A stretch of DNA of 64,000 nucleotides from Chionis minor (taxonomy: Eukaryota > Chordata > Aves > Charadriiformes > Chionididae), in assembly GCA_013398295.1 (NCBI GenBank), contig VZSF01001076.1, forward strand, positions 62,001-126,000, in the 5' to 3' direction. Numbering within the stretch: position 1 is the stretch's first letter; every line of letters starts with the position of its first letter. Under the pieces are notes generated by a model, which made no database searches, was not told the origin of the DNA, and saw nothing but the letters and a program-made list of their open reading frames with translations. The translations under genes and the position numbers were made by a program. This document shows positions 51,549-64,000 of this stretch, one piece after another.

Positions 51549-51874
51549 AGTATCAACCCTTCTAGTAAAAATTCCAAAGACACTTACAAATGGCTTTAGA
51601 TAATTAAGAGTCTCCTTTTTAAAATAAAACTTTGATAACACATTTCTCCATTTCTTCTATATAATGCAGCTTCAGTGAAAGTATGTCATAAGGGACAGCA
51701 ATTTGCAAAAAGTGGGGGAAAAAATTGCCAACCAAGCTACATAACATATACACATGTATATGCAGGACATCTACACACTATATACACATTTAATATAGGT
51801 ATGCATGAATATATAACAGGAGAGAACCAACAGGTATGTTCTCCATATACATAAACTGAAATAGTGTAATATAT

Positions 51875-51905
51875 GTGTGTGTATAAATACGTATTATACA
51901 CACAC
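51875..51905. repeat. Perfect 12-bp inverted repeat (GT/AC hairpin)
   Basis: GTGTGTGTATAA at 51875-51886 is the exact reverse complement of TTATACACACAC at 51894-51905, with a 7-base loop. It lies within a larger TA/CA-rich zone (about 51740-51960) and can form a stem-loop in the INO80D 3'UTR RNA. Confidence 0.85.
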
Positions 51906-54900
51906 AATACACAGACATACCCATACACACACCCGAACATATGTATTATAGAAATTGTCATGTATGATTGCATGAAAGCTCAGATGGAACAGTACACCGG
52001 TTACCTTTTTCTAATAGAAATGCAAGGAAGACAAATTTCCGTGGCTGAATTGTGGCCAAGAAAAATCGTGTCATATCCATACTGAAAACATGGAATGCAG
52101 TAGGGCTCGATGACAGAATTGGAGCAGCGTTCTCCATTGAAACTGAAGCCTAAGTGAGTCAGGAGTTTCAACAGCGCTTAAATGTGACTGAGCAGGTTTC
52201 TGACAGCTGCTTTCTGCTAAAAGGATATAGAAACTCCATTTAGCTAGAAAACAGAAAATAAAACACTTAAACCCACAATTTACTTGCATAAGCAAAATCA
52301 TTCAATACCCAATTAGATGCAAAGTGCTAGCATGTTAATGGTCAACTCTGCAGCTCATTTTAAAATCTGTTTAACAGTAAAATGTAACGAGCTGTGCTTC
52401 TCTTGGCAAGTTTGATGACAACCCCGCTGCTCAGAACAGAGCACAGGGCTGCCTTCTGCTTACTGCTTTCTGCTTCTCAATACGGCAAACACACACCAAA
52501 CTCTCTTTTTCTCCCTGGGGCTGAGAATTGGAAGATAATTTTCGGCAGGTTCATTTTTCTCATTTTAAACATTTACCTCTAAAATACAATGTTAACCTTT
52601 TAATATGCTAGGAAGCTTTGCATCGGGTTATAAGAAAAGTTTGTGTTCATCGCCAAATCAGTCGCAGCCGTACTCAAGCACAACTGAATGGGAAATTCCG
52701 CAGGAGTTCAAGCAAGTGCTCAGGGCCCAATTCAGCTGCCGCTACCGTCACCAAGAGAATTTCCCTAAATGTGGAAGCAGAGCTGGATTGGGCCATTAAA
52801 GCTGATCGCTGCTAGCAAGAGAAACTGTAGAGATGCGGGGACAAGGAGGAGCTGAAATGGAGGCAATGGAGTAGAGAAGCAGAAGAGGTCGGCATTGCAA
52901 GAGGCCTCAACGAGTATTAATACAGAATAAACAAAAGCAGAAATGTACCAAGGAAGCTCCACTGGGAGGGCTGAGGTAACACAAATCAATGGTGACCAAT
53001 TTCAGATCAGTCACTGCTGTCATCCAAATCCCTCAGAAAAATTAAAACAACCTTGTTTGGCACAAGTGCTTACCTGTTACACATACGTTACGTGGATAGT
53101 CTCTCCCTTTAGCTCACACACTTACTCATGTTACAACTAATGTACATGTGTGTGACAAAACGTATATCCCATCTATACATCTGTATGCATGTACATATAG
53201 ATTTGGATTGATTGTATTCATACATATTTATTGTATATCATGAGGGTAAGTCCACATTCAGCAAAGTGCTACCAACACCTCATATACAGATATATCTCTC
53301 TGTACAGGTATACACAAAAATGGGTCTATTCTTCCCCTTAAAGGCATAAAGATTTATGCTGCTAAGTTCCATTACCACCAAATAAGCAGAAGGAAAGGCC
53401 TCTGACAACTTCCACCTCCCTGCCTTTTCACTTGAATGCATATGTGCCAGAAACCAATTGCGGGGAGGGGAAAAGGAGGAGGGATGACTGGGGGGTATCA
53501 ACATACTGATAGGGAGGGGGATATAAAAAAAAAATAATTGAAAATTAAGATTTGATTTGCAACTGCTTAAAAAAAGCCTTCAAAAAATTCAAACGTCTGT
53601 GCGATACTGGAAGCTTTGTTTTTCTAAACAGATTTTTAAAGTCAACAGGATCATCATCATTAAAAGTGATACTGTATGAATAAATAACAATTAGGTTACT
53701 TTCTCCAGCCTAAATAGAACAGTATGAAGAGCAAGCCAATCTGTAAGAATGTTTCTGACTTCTCACAATTTCAAGTGAGAACTCCCATAAAGAAATCTTC
53801 CTTTTCCAATTATGAAAAAATAAAGTTAATTGGCCATAATTAAATTCAGAATTTCACAGCACAAGTGAAACTCCCTGGATTGAAAGGGTATTCTGTTCTG
53901 CAATCCCACAACAGCAATTTTGGGGCAAAATTAAAATACGCAAAGACCCTCAGGAAAGAAAAGAAACTACTTTGAAGACAAAATCCTTTTACAGAATGAA
54001 GATCACTCTACAAACAATGTCCCATACAACCTAATTAGAAAACACAAGTACACCAATTGACAACATTTTCCAAGTCAGACCATAGGAGATTCGGGTATTA
54101 ATTTGCAAAGATACAGCAATTCCCATGCCTCCCCATCCCACCGAATGCAAACCTTTGCATTTCAATTTCTCCTGAAAAACATCACTCATCTCTCCCATCT
54201 CTCCTCCTCCCCCATTTGTTTTATTTAAAGGCTGTCTTTGGGAGCTTGGTATTTTCATGGCATTTTAAACAGGGCTCAATGCAAGTCATTTAAAAAACAG
54301 TAAAATTGACATGATATCAGAGTTAGCCTTATAACAGAAGATTATGTAGTAGAGAGTTTCAGTTATTTATACAACAGTGAGGACATAACAACCCCCTACT
54401 AAATAATCACATTTCTACAATACATTCCATCACCTCTCAACTACTTTTCTCTTTACAAAACTATGACCTACATACAATATACACATTCATATCGCACATA
54501 CGTCCCCCCCAATGCATATTTTTTGTGTGTATATATAATACATACATGCACACAAGCAGTCTAATTCTATTTATAAGTCACAGTGGGAATTCCTTTGTGA
54601 GGAAAGGAGGGGAAAAATTCCTGAATAAGACACTGTAGATTCCTAATGTTCTGACTTTTCAAATTCCAACTCACAGAGCTAACCGGAAATAAATACATTA
54701 AAAAAAAAGAAAAGGTCTTACGAACTTGGTTCACAACTTCCAGCTACAGTAGTTGGATTTTTTTAAATTTGATCTATTTACCCTGTAACTAAATTTCTAA
54801 TCATAGGTACAAACCACGGATAAATTATTGCAGAATGTAACACTCAAAATAAAATTTAAAAAGAGTTATAGGAACAGTAATATAAGGGTTAAAAAGAGTT

Positions 54901-54928
54901 CTATGCTTTGTTGATACAGGATACCATT

Positions 54929-54970
54929 TTATTTTATTTATATATATATCTATATATAGATATAGATATC
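54929..54970. repeat. TA/TATC-rich tract with a 20-bp perfect palindrome
   Basis: TTTTATTTTA followed by TATATATC, TATATATAGA and TATAGATATC. Positions 54945-54964 form a perfect 20-bp palindrome. Confidence 0.85.
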
Positions 54971-57772
54971 TGCAAGGTAGCAAAGAATAGCTGTACACCT
55001 TGACACGGCAAAGATCCAGTGTAAAAAGGTGCTTCACTAGTTTGTTTTTCCAAAAACGCTTGTATATAATTTTATAGCTATTAAAAACACATATGCAACA
55101 TAATTCATTACACTCAATACAGCTTTAGTATAAAACTTATAATTTATGAGGTGATGTTAATAGCATAAATTAATATACCATTTCTCTTAAAATCTACAAT
55201 AAGTATTCTGAAAGCTCATTGGGGAAGGGTATCTTTAAATAAAAAGTTTAAAGCTGAGCGTGATGAAAAAGATTCTGTATGTTGAACTTGAGATGAGAGC
55301 CCCGAGAAGAGAAAGAGTCCCTAAGCCAGACACCGTGGACTATAAAACTGAACAAAGATTTCTCCTTCTTCCGCTCTCACTTAGGTGACGCTCTACCTTA
55401 AATTATTATTTACTTTTAAAACTATTTACTTTTTTTTTTATTTTTGTTAACTGCCCTTATTTCCACAAGGAATCCCTGAGACATACCCAAAACTGTACAG
55501 TGAAGGTCATCACTGTTCAGAGAAACTGGTTCAACCCCTTCTGGTAGGATGTAGCTATTTTGCATGAGAATTGAACTGTCCATCACTTCAGAATGAATCT
55601 ATCTGCACCAGAACCAACTACACTGTTTAAGACGCAGGGTAGAGAGTCATTTCAGGGTAAATCAGTCCACTCCAAGGTAGAAGCCAACGCCATTGCAGTT
55701 AGCTACATCAGAGGAATCTGCACCAAAGTTAAAGTTTTCCAGAGGATATCTGGGAACATAACCTATCCAGAGTTCACCTCCGTGGGCACCAGCTGACAAT
55801 GACAGAAAGCAGGTAAAATATTAGCATTACTGGACCAAGTTCAACACGTGTACGCGGTTGAAACACGGGCACTCTGGACATCTCACTGTGTGTGTGTTTG
55901 GGGAACTAGCAAGGGGAAGGAGTAGGAAGAATGCGGTTTTCTACATCGAGTAAGTACGGTTTTAAGGTCAAAAGCCCAAGTGTCATCCTGTTTGCTTCCA
56001 AACCAAATTCTATGAGCCAGAGTAGACTGAAGAGGTGCCAACACTTACTTCAAGGAGACAGAAAAAGAAGTCTTCTCCAACTATTGCTGTCAATCTATGG
56101 CCAAGCTCATTTTCTCCTTTCATGCTTCCGCTACGTTACCTTATTCCATAGTAGCCAGAGGAGTATGTGAAAGCAGAATAAAACAGAGGAAAGCAAAGAA
56201 CCCAACAACCATGAGAAGTAGCAGAACAGCAAAGGGAAAAGCTCCCAAAACAGTCACTGTGGTGGTTTTTTCTTAAAAAAAGGCCGAAGACATGAGTGAG
56301 AAAATTGTTCTAAAACACATCTTTTTTTAACTCCTTCTCCTCCACCAAACTCTTCTTTCCCAGCAACAGTGGTTTTGTCTAGTTTTAATGACAAACCCCA
56401 AATTTTATCTGACAGAGCTAAGGTCTCTCATGACCAGACCTCTCTTTAAGTCCAAGTTTAAGTTTGGTAAACACAAATGTAGATCTTTCCACCAACCCTC
56501 CTTACTTTTATTTGGGCTTGCAGGCATTAAAAGGAATAATTTAAGTTTTTCTTCATGACTTTCTACTGATGCACTTCTCCAAAGAGGAGGAACCTGTGAG
56601 AAGGTAAACTCTTGCTAAAAATGCCTGCACGTTCACTGGTAGCATGTGCACTCCCATGATCAATGCTGTACCCTCAGCATCTAGTTCATGACATATTAGT
56701 GTGCTGTGAAACATCGTCTTACTCACTGATCTGAGAAATACTTTCATCTATTGCACTGTTGTTCTAGTTTCCAAAATGTATGTTATGAATTGCAGGAATC
56801 TCTCTTCCTTTTCGTTTTAGTCAGATTTGCTCAGGACCGTGGAAGACTTACCGGTTGGCATTACTTACATTGGAGAAGTATCTGGGAATAGGAGAATAAA
56901 AGAAAGAATGATGAAAAATGTAGAGGAAGGAAATAAAGGAGGTACAAGAAGCAGCCCGCAACACCCTGTCATTAAATGTTACCCGAAAGATCAGAAAGCC
57001 CTTGTGACCAAAAGATCAGAAAGACCTAAAGATCTGGTCAGCACGTCAGCCCAAAACTATTCCTTCAGTGAGTATTTCCAGCACCACACGACCTTGCAAC
57101 AGGCCCGCACAGGAGACTCCTCCACATGTAATGATAAAAATACAAAAGCAAAAGGAAACATCCTGCCAGGGAAGCTGCCCAGACACACACACAAACGTCT
57201 CACTGCAGAAGATCACTGCAGGTAAGTTTTCTATTGTTTGTCTGCTGATACCGTCCCTACACCCTACAAGTCCTGAAAGATTCAACTACAGGTATCTGGC
57301 TCCTCTAAAATTTTTTCCCTCCTCCCCGCCCAAGGTTCATGTGGTTGGAGAATTCACCAGTGTGTTTAGCTTGCTGCAGCACACAGGAAGGGAGAAATAT
57401 CCCTGGAGCACTGCCGATGCCTACAGGGAAACACAAGTCAAGATGCTGCAGGAGCTCAGGGGGGAGCTGGAGTTCAGAAGCAGACTAACAACGCATGTAT
57501 GTAACTACCAGGGCCAGCCTCTCGGGGAAGACACCTCTCCACTCTTTATTATACTCCTCCTTGACATTCTTCTTTCCTGGCAAGCAGATTCAACCCCAGA
57601 CTCTATTTAGATGCGGTTACAGCAAAATGTGCTTCAAACTGAATTTGGCTATTGGTTTGCAGGTTCAATCCTACAGCCTTCACCTTGGCCCCTGAAGCCC
57701 GTGGCATCACACTGTGCCTAACGGCTCAGAACAGAACTTCACAATTTTTCAACTAATACTCATCCCTCTCTC

Positions 57773-57798
57773 TTTTTTTTTTTTTTTTAAAAAAAAAA
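57773..57798. repeat. T16-A10 junction
   Basis: Sixteen T directly followed by ten A, a self-complementary homopolymer junction in the INO80D 3'UTR. Confidence 0.95.
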
Positions 57799-60700
57799 GT
57801 GCCACTTCCCTTGGCTTCTCTTTTCTCTCATGGATGACTCTCCTTTGACTTTTTTCCCTTGGATTTGTACTTCCAATATCATCGCTGATTTTTGCTTAGC
57901 AGGTGAGGTGACAAGCTTCTCAGGGCCTTCCAATGCTTTCCAAATGAGAACTGCAAATCCTCATTTCACTAACCTGCTGCATGAAGGGGGAAATGTATCT
58001 GTTGCCATCTTCTCCACAGTGCGAGGCAGACCTGTAACTGTGCTACCTCTCAGCATTATCGACTGAGAGCCTTTATGCCCAACCATAAAGAGACGCGTGC
58101 TACTAACAAGAAGGGAACTCAGCAAGAACCTGGAGGAACTGGAAGGCAGGAGAAGATAAAATGATGCACTTTTCCCATCTCTTTGCATCATATGTACATC
58201 TTCTTGTATCATAGTAATTACGAGGCCAAAGAACAAATCAACTCTGAGGTATCTAAGTGCATATGGCTCCCCTCAAAGTTGGTATACAGTCTTCCTAAGT
58301 GAAAGGAAGCGTCAAAGTGTGCCTTACAGAATGCCTTACACACCAGGCCAGCATGAGGCTGTTCCTGATGAGCCTCTGTACACTGTCAAAGTTCATCTTC
58401 TGTTAAGTACTTTTATACCAAGACTAATTGAGGTGCTATTATACCAAAAATGATGTTACTGGTATTATATTCTGTCTAATTTTTTTTTCAGTTCTTTAAA
58501 ACTCAAATCTTATGTAAATAAATTAACTGTTAGGTCCAACTAGCTTTATTTCATTTGCTAACACATAAAGGGCACGACAGGTATCGACCACCTCAAATCA
58601 ATGGACTGAAATTGCTACACTGGCTCTTTGGTGAAAGGGTGATTAGAGTGCTAATTGCTATATGAGGAGATGATACTCAAAAACCTTTGCGAGAGAGCAT
58701 GGATTCTACAGAGGAACCACATAAGTAACAGCCTTGAGGACTACCTTAACCAGACCTGTGGTATTTCCCAGAGGAAGAGGTGCAAAACATCTCTGGCTGC
58801 ACACATCTCTCCGATTGGACCTCTCACATCCAACAGTAAGATGCTGATTGACTGAAGTCAACAGGTTGTGTGGGTGTAGAAGCCCACCTGGAATGATCCA
58901 CCTTGTAAAGCTAAGATCAAGACCCGTAACTGCTTGGTAGGCTGTAACCATGAAATCGGCAGCAGTGAAAAAACAGGAGGGGAACCAGGAAAAGGCAAGA
59001 GTGGCGGCCCATTTCAGAACTCTGTGTCAGACAGGAGAGAGGGATTCCTACTTCAAATGTGTACAGACCGAAGTTTATTTTTAAAAGTGCAGCTTTATTG
59101 CAAACTTAGTTTGCTCACTGAAAAATGTTATTACTTCTCAGGGAAGAGTCATCAAAGGATATACAAAAATTGATGTCTAAGCGAGGGAAGAGAGTTGATA
59201 TCCTAGGCTGCCTTAAAGGAATGCAGGCATGTAACAGCCATTGGTTTCAAACGGGAATTATGGACCTACATAGCTTTGACAGCTTTTTGAAATTTCCTGT
59301 CTAAATCAATACTCAGATTAGGAGCTGGGTTCTGTTCCGAGTTAGACCAGTACAAACTTACAGTGACCTTAGACCAAAGAGCTCCTCTATAATTCATACC
59401 AATGCAATGAAGCAGACCTTGCCTCTCAGTTCCTCTCCTCCCCTCCCCCCGGCATTTGCTAAGAAAGAGAAATGTGATGTGGGGCAGATATACTCTGCGC
59501 TAGCTGCAGCTTCATTAAAAAGTTTGATGGGCACAAGAATGATTTCAAGACCAGAGCCCTGAAACCAATTTATAGAAATTAACATCCTCTAAAATGACAT
59601 GAATACACAAGCAGATTAAAGAATTAACCATTTGGTATACTAGTTCTCCACTCTTTTGCAGCCAATAGTCCAAATACATTGAAGAAGGTATACGGACACA
59701 ATGAAAATCATTTGCAAATCAAACAGTTGTCTCCTCAACAAAGTATGGGGAACATAATACAAAAATAAATAAATGCCTTGTCAGATTTGCCTCATTTCAC
59801 AATACCACTGGGCATTCCTCAATCAGCAGGACAATCACAAGCAGGATTTCATAGGCTTCAATTCAACTTTTTACATGATTTAAAAACATTTAAATGTTAC
59901 AAACATATTCAAATCACCACTTAAAAATATTCGGATTATATTATTAAGATCTACTTTACCAAATATGAAATAAGGACTTCATAACAACAGAAGCATGAAA
60001 ATCATTTTTGTTTCCTCCACCCACATACACTTGCAATTTCAGAAGAGGACATATGCATCATCCATACTCCTTTATATTTAAGGAGGACAAATCTTCCAAG
60101 AAAAGAGGGATAGTATGGTTGCTACGATAGTAAGAAAACACAAGACTTATCCCATTTAAATTCTGTTCCTTAGCAAGATGGAAGGAGAGGTTTGGGTCAG
60201 AGATTTTGGTGTGGGCCTGACTGCTAACAAAATTAATTTCTATAGCAACTAAACTTTGTTCAATGATCCCTTGCTCAAACAATTTATTAGGCCTCCCTAT
60301 TACATGTGCTTGGTATCTCTTAACTTCCTGAATTACACTAGAATATACGCAGGTAGGACGTCTTAATGTAAGGTAGAAGGAAATCTGTCTTCTACAGTAA
60401 GAGACTGAAATGTGGGATTTTCTATTCTCTCTAATCTGCATCTCAGAAACACACCAAGAAGAGTACAGACTTGTTATATTAAGTAGGAGTTACTTTTACA
60501 GTCAAAGTCAGAGTACAGTAGCAAGTTTGAGCCCTATAAAGTCACAAGCAAATTCCTTTTTTCCCTTCCTGATAGAGATGCACGTTAACACCTCAGAATT
60601 TCTGCTGCTGTTTTCTCTTGGATTAAAAAAACATAAAATAACATTTAAAAAAATATATCTAAAAGCTAGCAAACTCCTCTCTTTATAACTGAAACTACTA

Positions 60701-61387
60701 CCAAAGAGTCTGAACACTAGCAGGTGGGCAGTAAAAGCAAAACTGTCCTGCAGACAGAAGGGTGTGATTTCTCTTTTGGTTAGCCATGACTGCTGATAGG
60801 TACCTGCTAGTTCCTTACGTACATTCAGTTTCCCATACAGAGCATCAAACCCTACAAGTCTCGAAAAAACTATATGGCTCCCGGGGGAAAAAAAACTATC
60901 CAAGTAAGTCTCAGTAGCTAGATATAACTTGAGAAATGCATCCATTTGAAATTTACCAAAGGGTCTGACCTACACTTGTGTGGATGGGCAGAATACCAAC
61001 CAAATTCTTCCAGTTTCAGCTGGGAAATACCTGTCAGCCTGTCAGGCAAGGAGTTCTGGACAAAGCCACACTTGAAAAGGCAAATCATCAATGCTACAAG
61101 GCCACAGTAATTCAGCAAGGGAGGAAATTTCTGCACAAGAATCCTCACTAATCCACGAACTATTTCAATCCTTCTGTTTTCCCGTTTTTTCCCTGGGCTA
61201 ACTTTGCATCAGCCTTCAGATTTGTGGGCAACCAGTCAACTGATCCCCTTGCTGCTCAATGAATTAAAAATCATCGTAATAAAAAAACCAAAAATCAGCA
61301 TGCAGTAAGAACAGTGACCAGTTCTGGAAGGGAACAACTCCCACTTCTTCATCAAAAGAAAAGGAACTGCTGCTCCCTGTACCCCAA

Positions 61388-61406
61388 ACACACACACACA
61401 CACACA
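61388..61406. repeat. (AC)n microsatellite
   Basis: An uninterrupted AC dinucleotide run near the proximal end of the INO80D 3'UTR. Confidence 0.9.
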
Positions 61407-61990
61407 GAGGAGGTCAAGAGACTGTTTTAAGAAACTGCCAAACTCATCCTCGAACCATGACCTTGATTTAGGACTTCAGCGCACCATTCTCAAATCAATG
61501 CGTGCAGCCAAGTTTTCCATGCCAGATGTTACCTCTGGAAAAAAAGTAAATAATAATAAAAAAAAATAAAAATCAAGAGACTTCTGCCCACTGGAAAACT
61601 GTCTACCAAATGCTAAGGGGATGGCAAGCACTGATCCAAACCCTAGGAAACAGTAACATGCATCAGGAATCTGAGGTATCTTCCCATTTCTAGGTCTTAC
61701 TGCTAAGATCAATCACATCCAGTAACTGTGCTGTATCCTTAAGGAATTATTGGGGAATGGTGAACCTGCCTGCAATAAATGAGCACCGGTGCGTAACAAG
61801 CACATGTGAACGCTACAGCAAGGTTCACAGAGGGCTAACCCTGGTCAGTACTGAAGCAGGGGTCGTCTTCCCAACCCCCTTATTAAAAAAAAGGGAAGGG
61901 AGGACAGAAAAAATAAAGAAAAAGGAGGAAAAAAGGAAAGACAGAAAACACAGGTCCCCCATCTACCTGCACAGAGCCAGGCAGACAAGC

Positions 61991-63159
61991 TCAGCTGGAG
62001 GTGGTGAAGGGCGCAGATGCGTTATTGGTACTGGTAGCGGTGGCACCGGTCACTGCGAAGCCCGTGGGAGGAGCTATGGAGCTGTGGCTGGGCTGCAGGT
62101 CCTTGGGGATGCCACTGTGGGAGCTCAGCTGGTGCCCGAAGGCTGCGCTGAATTGAGGGAGCTGTTGTTTAGGGGAGGTGGAGGCCATGAGTTCAGCGGA
62201 GGCAGGACCCATGCCACTAAAACTGGTCTGCGGTAACCCCGGAAGCACACTGGAGCTGTTGGGGGTCACAGTGGCGAAGGCAGGCTGTGTGGTCTCTGAG
62301 TGCGAGGTGGTAGGTGGTGTGGACAGGGAGGTGGACAGGAGGTGTCCATCTGCACCAAGAAGGTTGCTAAACGGAGAGGGGTCCCCAAGATTGACAGGAA
62401 GATTTCCCCAGTGAGTTCTGGGGTTGACCACCCCACTAAGTGGCACATCCAGCTGAGTTGGGAGCAAGTGCTGTGCCATCATGGGCATCTCTGCTGAGAA
62501 GGTAGCTGCCAAGTTATCACCAGAAAAGGATGTGGTGTGAGGGGATGTGATATGGTCACTGTAGGGAGACGGCACATGCTCACTATCATAATGGCTTCCA
62601 TGGGGTGAGGAGTGTGAATGGTCACTGCTGTATTGCTGTCGTGAGGTGATCAGGTCATCTGCCTTGCTCAGCAGCTGGGCAGGGTGGGGCCTCTGGGAGG
62701 CATGGCTGCCATCATGAAGTCCATGAAACTGTCCTGGGAAGGCTCTCTCCCCAAGGCCACTCTGGCTTATCAGAGTGGCAGAAGTAAGGCCGACGTTGGC
62801 TGGGGCTGAGAATTGCCCCTGGATCTGCCCTGCCAGGGGCGTAGGTGGGTTGGACAAGGTAGCAGAACGGAGCAAGTTCTCATCCAGCTCCAGACCGGAG
62901 AAATTATCATGTACTATACGCCCATTCAACAGCTCCCCCAGATCCGTGTTAACCTCTCGACTCAAGGACTGCATTCCTGGAGCTCCAGCACCTGTAGAGA
63001 ACACCCCTATCCCTCTATCTGAAAGCTCCTGAACTGGCACACCATCTGTCTGTGTTAGTACTCCAATGGTACTCAGGCACTCAAGAGAAGTTACAGCCTG
63101 TAGGGCCCGTTCCAGTTCTTCAGCCTCTTCTGTAGTCGGAAGGAGATCTCCATTTTTAC
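61991..63159 (-). CDS. INO80D: INO80 complex subunit D, C-terminal coding segment of the last exon
   Basis: This encodes the C-terminal 388 residues of INO80D, a vertebrate-specific accessory subunit of the INO80 chromatin-remodelling complex in the nucleus. On the minus strand the exon starts at 63159 after a TTTCTGCAG acceptor at 63168-63160. Its first two bases, GT, complete a split codon, and the stop is TGA at 61993-61991. The first about 45 residues form a conserved-looking helical stretch (E-E-A-E-E-L-E-R-A-L-Q-A-V, then SLECLSTIGVLTQTDGVP). The rest is rich in Ser, Thr, Pro and His, with a block such as SDHSHSSPHGSHYDSEH, and looks disordered. No catalytic motif is expected here. The paired C3Hc3H zinc-finger-like domains of the family lie in upstream exons outside the window. 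The identification rests on the composition, on what I recognise of the family, and on its position next to NRP2 in tail-to-tail orientation, as in mammals. Confidence 0.87.
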
Positions 63160-64000
63160 CTGCAGAAACAGGGACACCAGAAATTAGTGCACTCCTGTCA
63201 GGTGAGCCTTACATTGGCACTTTAAGGATGCAGACGAACAGACAGTTCAGTACAGAGCCACAGTATATGATAACCTTCCAGAATAGCTTACAGTACACAG
63301 AAAATTTCATTGACCGGTGTTTGCTAGGTAACCAAGGGAAGAAAAATGAGAAATTACACCTTCCCCTTCCTTCAATGGAACTCCCTCTGTCCACCCTCCT
63401 CTTTCACATACTACAATACAAGATGCCTCCCAAACTTATTAGACCTAAAGTGAAAATGCTTAAATGAGATTTTCTTCAAGGCTGTAATAACACAAATATT
63501 CCACAAACCCCCTTCTACTTACCAGGTTACAGCCTGGACCTAAAATTTCCACATTCATTATAATTTACCCTAATTTCAACTCAAACACAGTCTGATGTAA
63601 CGTCATATCAGAAAATGACCAAAGATATCACATACCCCAGCTCTGGGCTGTTCTAATTTCTTTGTTATATGTGATAGGTACAGAGCTTTAGCATCCAGAA
63701 ACTCAGGCACAGTTCTGATCAAAAGCTAGTTTCAAAAATGTATTTAAAGATTTTATTCTCACTCTCGTCTTCTTTTATCAAAGGCCAACATTGACTGTGA
63801 ATCCAGCCCCACTCGATGGCAGAAAGATGCCATTACTGAGAATACTCTTGATTAAACTGCAATACTGACAGGCAGTAAAAACATAAAATTAATTATTAAA
63901 ATACTAAACCAATTAGGATTTTCAGAGCAGTAATTATAAGAGCAAGCACAGAGCTACACACACCAGCCTTCTTAAAGTCTGTTTTACTTCAGAGCTCACA
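63160..64000 (-). other. INO80D: INO80D intron (3' part)
   Basis: Sequence upstream of the last INO80D exon on the minus strand. The acceptor is good, but no further exon with an in-phase open frame and GT-AG ends was found up to the window end. The DNA is AT-rich without recognisable repeats. Confidence 0.65.

Larger units (their letters stand above)
49858..61990 (-). other. INO80D: INO80D 3' untranslated region (about 12.1 kb)
   Basis: This is a continuous AT-rich stretch between the INO80D stop and the poly(A) site at 49873. Composition is uniform and clearly different from the GC-rich intergenic DNA to the left, which supports one long UTR. My recollection is that mammalian INO80D mRNAs also have very long 3'UTRs. 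Further minus-strand AATAAA hexamers lie at 50845-50850 and 53227-53232, near 54930, near 57545, near 58550, near 59070-59095 and near 60287, so shorter forms are possible. Pumilio-type UGUANAUA sites in the RNA occur at 58191-58198, 51779-51786 and 49919-49926. Open frames in it are not supported as genes. Confidence 0.65.

Noticed and set aside
56827..57610. Overlapping plus-strand open frames of 132 and 180 codons
   Set aside because: They are antisense to the INO80D 3'UTR, in two different frames, and without a domain. Treated as chance.
61757..62236. Plus-strand open frame opposite the INO80D C-terminus
   Set aside because: It is a shadow of the INO80D coding sequence. The minus-strand frame has the splice acceptor, family signature and stop.
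1..64000. CRISPR arrays, bacterial operons, insertion sequences, tRNA or rRNA genes
   Set aside because: No regularly spaced direct repeats, transposase frames, cloverleaf motifs or ribosomal sequence were seen. The gene structure is vertebrate.

Overview
The window is vertebrate nuclear DNA. It is most likely from a bird, or more broadly a sauropsid. The evidence is split coding exons with GT-AG boundaries, long AT-rich 3'UTRs with polyadenylation signals, decayed CR1/L3-type LINE fragments, and no recognisable Alu or L1. Only about 2-3% of it is protein-coding. Most of the long open frames are chance openings in GC-rich or non-coding DNA.

Layout. (1) Positions 1-13015 (+ strand) hold the 3' end of neuropilin-2 (NRP2). 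This part comprises a long intron with a convincing internal polyadenylation signal at 1245, a 69-nt phase-symmetric acidic stalk exon (8824-8892), the terminal 'a-type' exon (9517-9821) encoding the stalk end, the transmembrane helix and the cytoplasmic tail ending SEA, and a 3.2-kb 3'UTR with its poly(A) signal at 12995. (2) Positions 13016-49857 are intergenic. I see no supported protein-coding exon here. The stretch holds two old LINE fragments in the same orientation (about 23755-24185 and 33560-33930), one isolated CpG island (about 34480-34830) carrying a CTCF-like and a YY1-like site, a few microsatellites, and several AT-rich islands that could be conserved regulatory elements. (3) Positions 49858-64000 (- strand) hold the 3' end of INO80D, a subunit of the INO80 chromatin remodeller. 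They contain the end of an intron, the last coding segment (63159 down to 61991, 388 codons plus stop) and a very long 3'UTR of about 12.1 kb. That UTR ends at a poly(A) signal at 49873-49878 and contains a potential G-quadruplex, a perfect 12-bp hairpin and several A-tracts.

NRP2 and INO80D are arranged tail to tail, as in mammals, where NRP2 is also followed by INO80D. They do not work in one pathway: NRP2 is a semaphorin/VEGF co-receptor at the cell surface, and INO80D is nuclear. No previously undescribed gene system is evident. The points most worth checking are the NRP2 alternative splicing and polyadenylation structure, the orphan CpG island with its insulator-like motif, and the structured elements in the giant INO80D 3'UTR.
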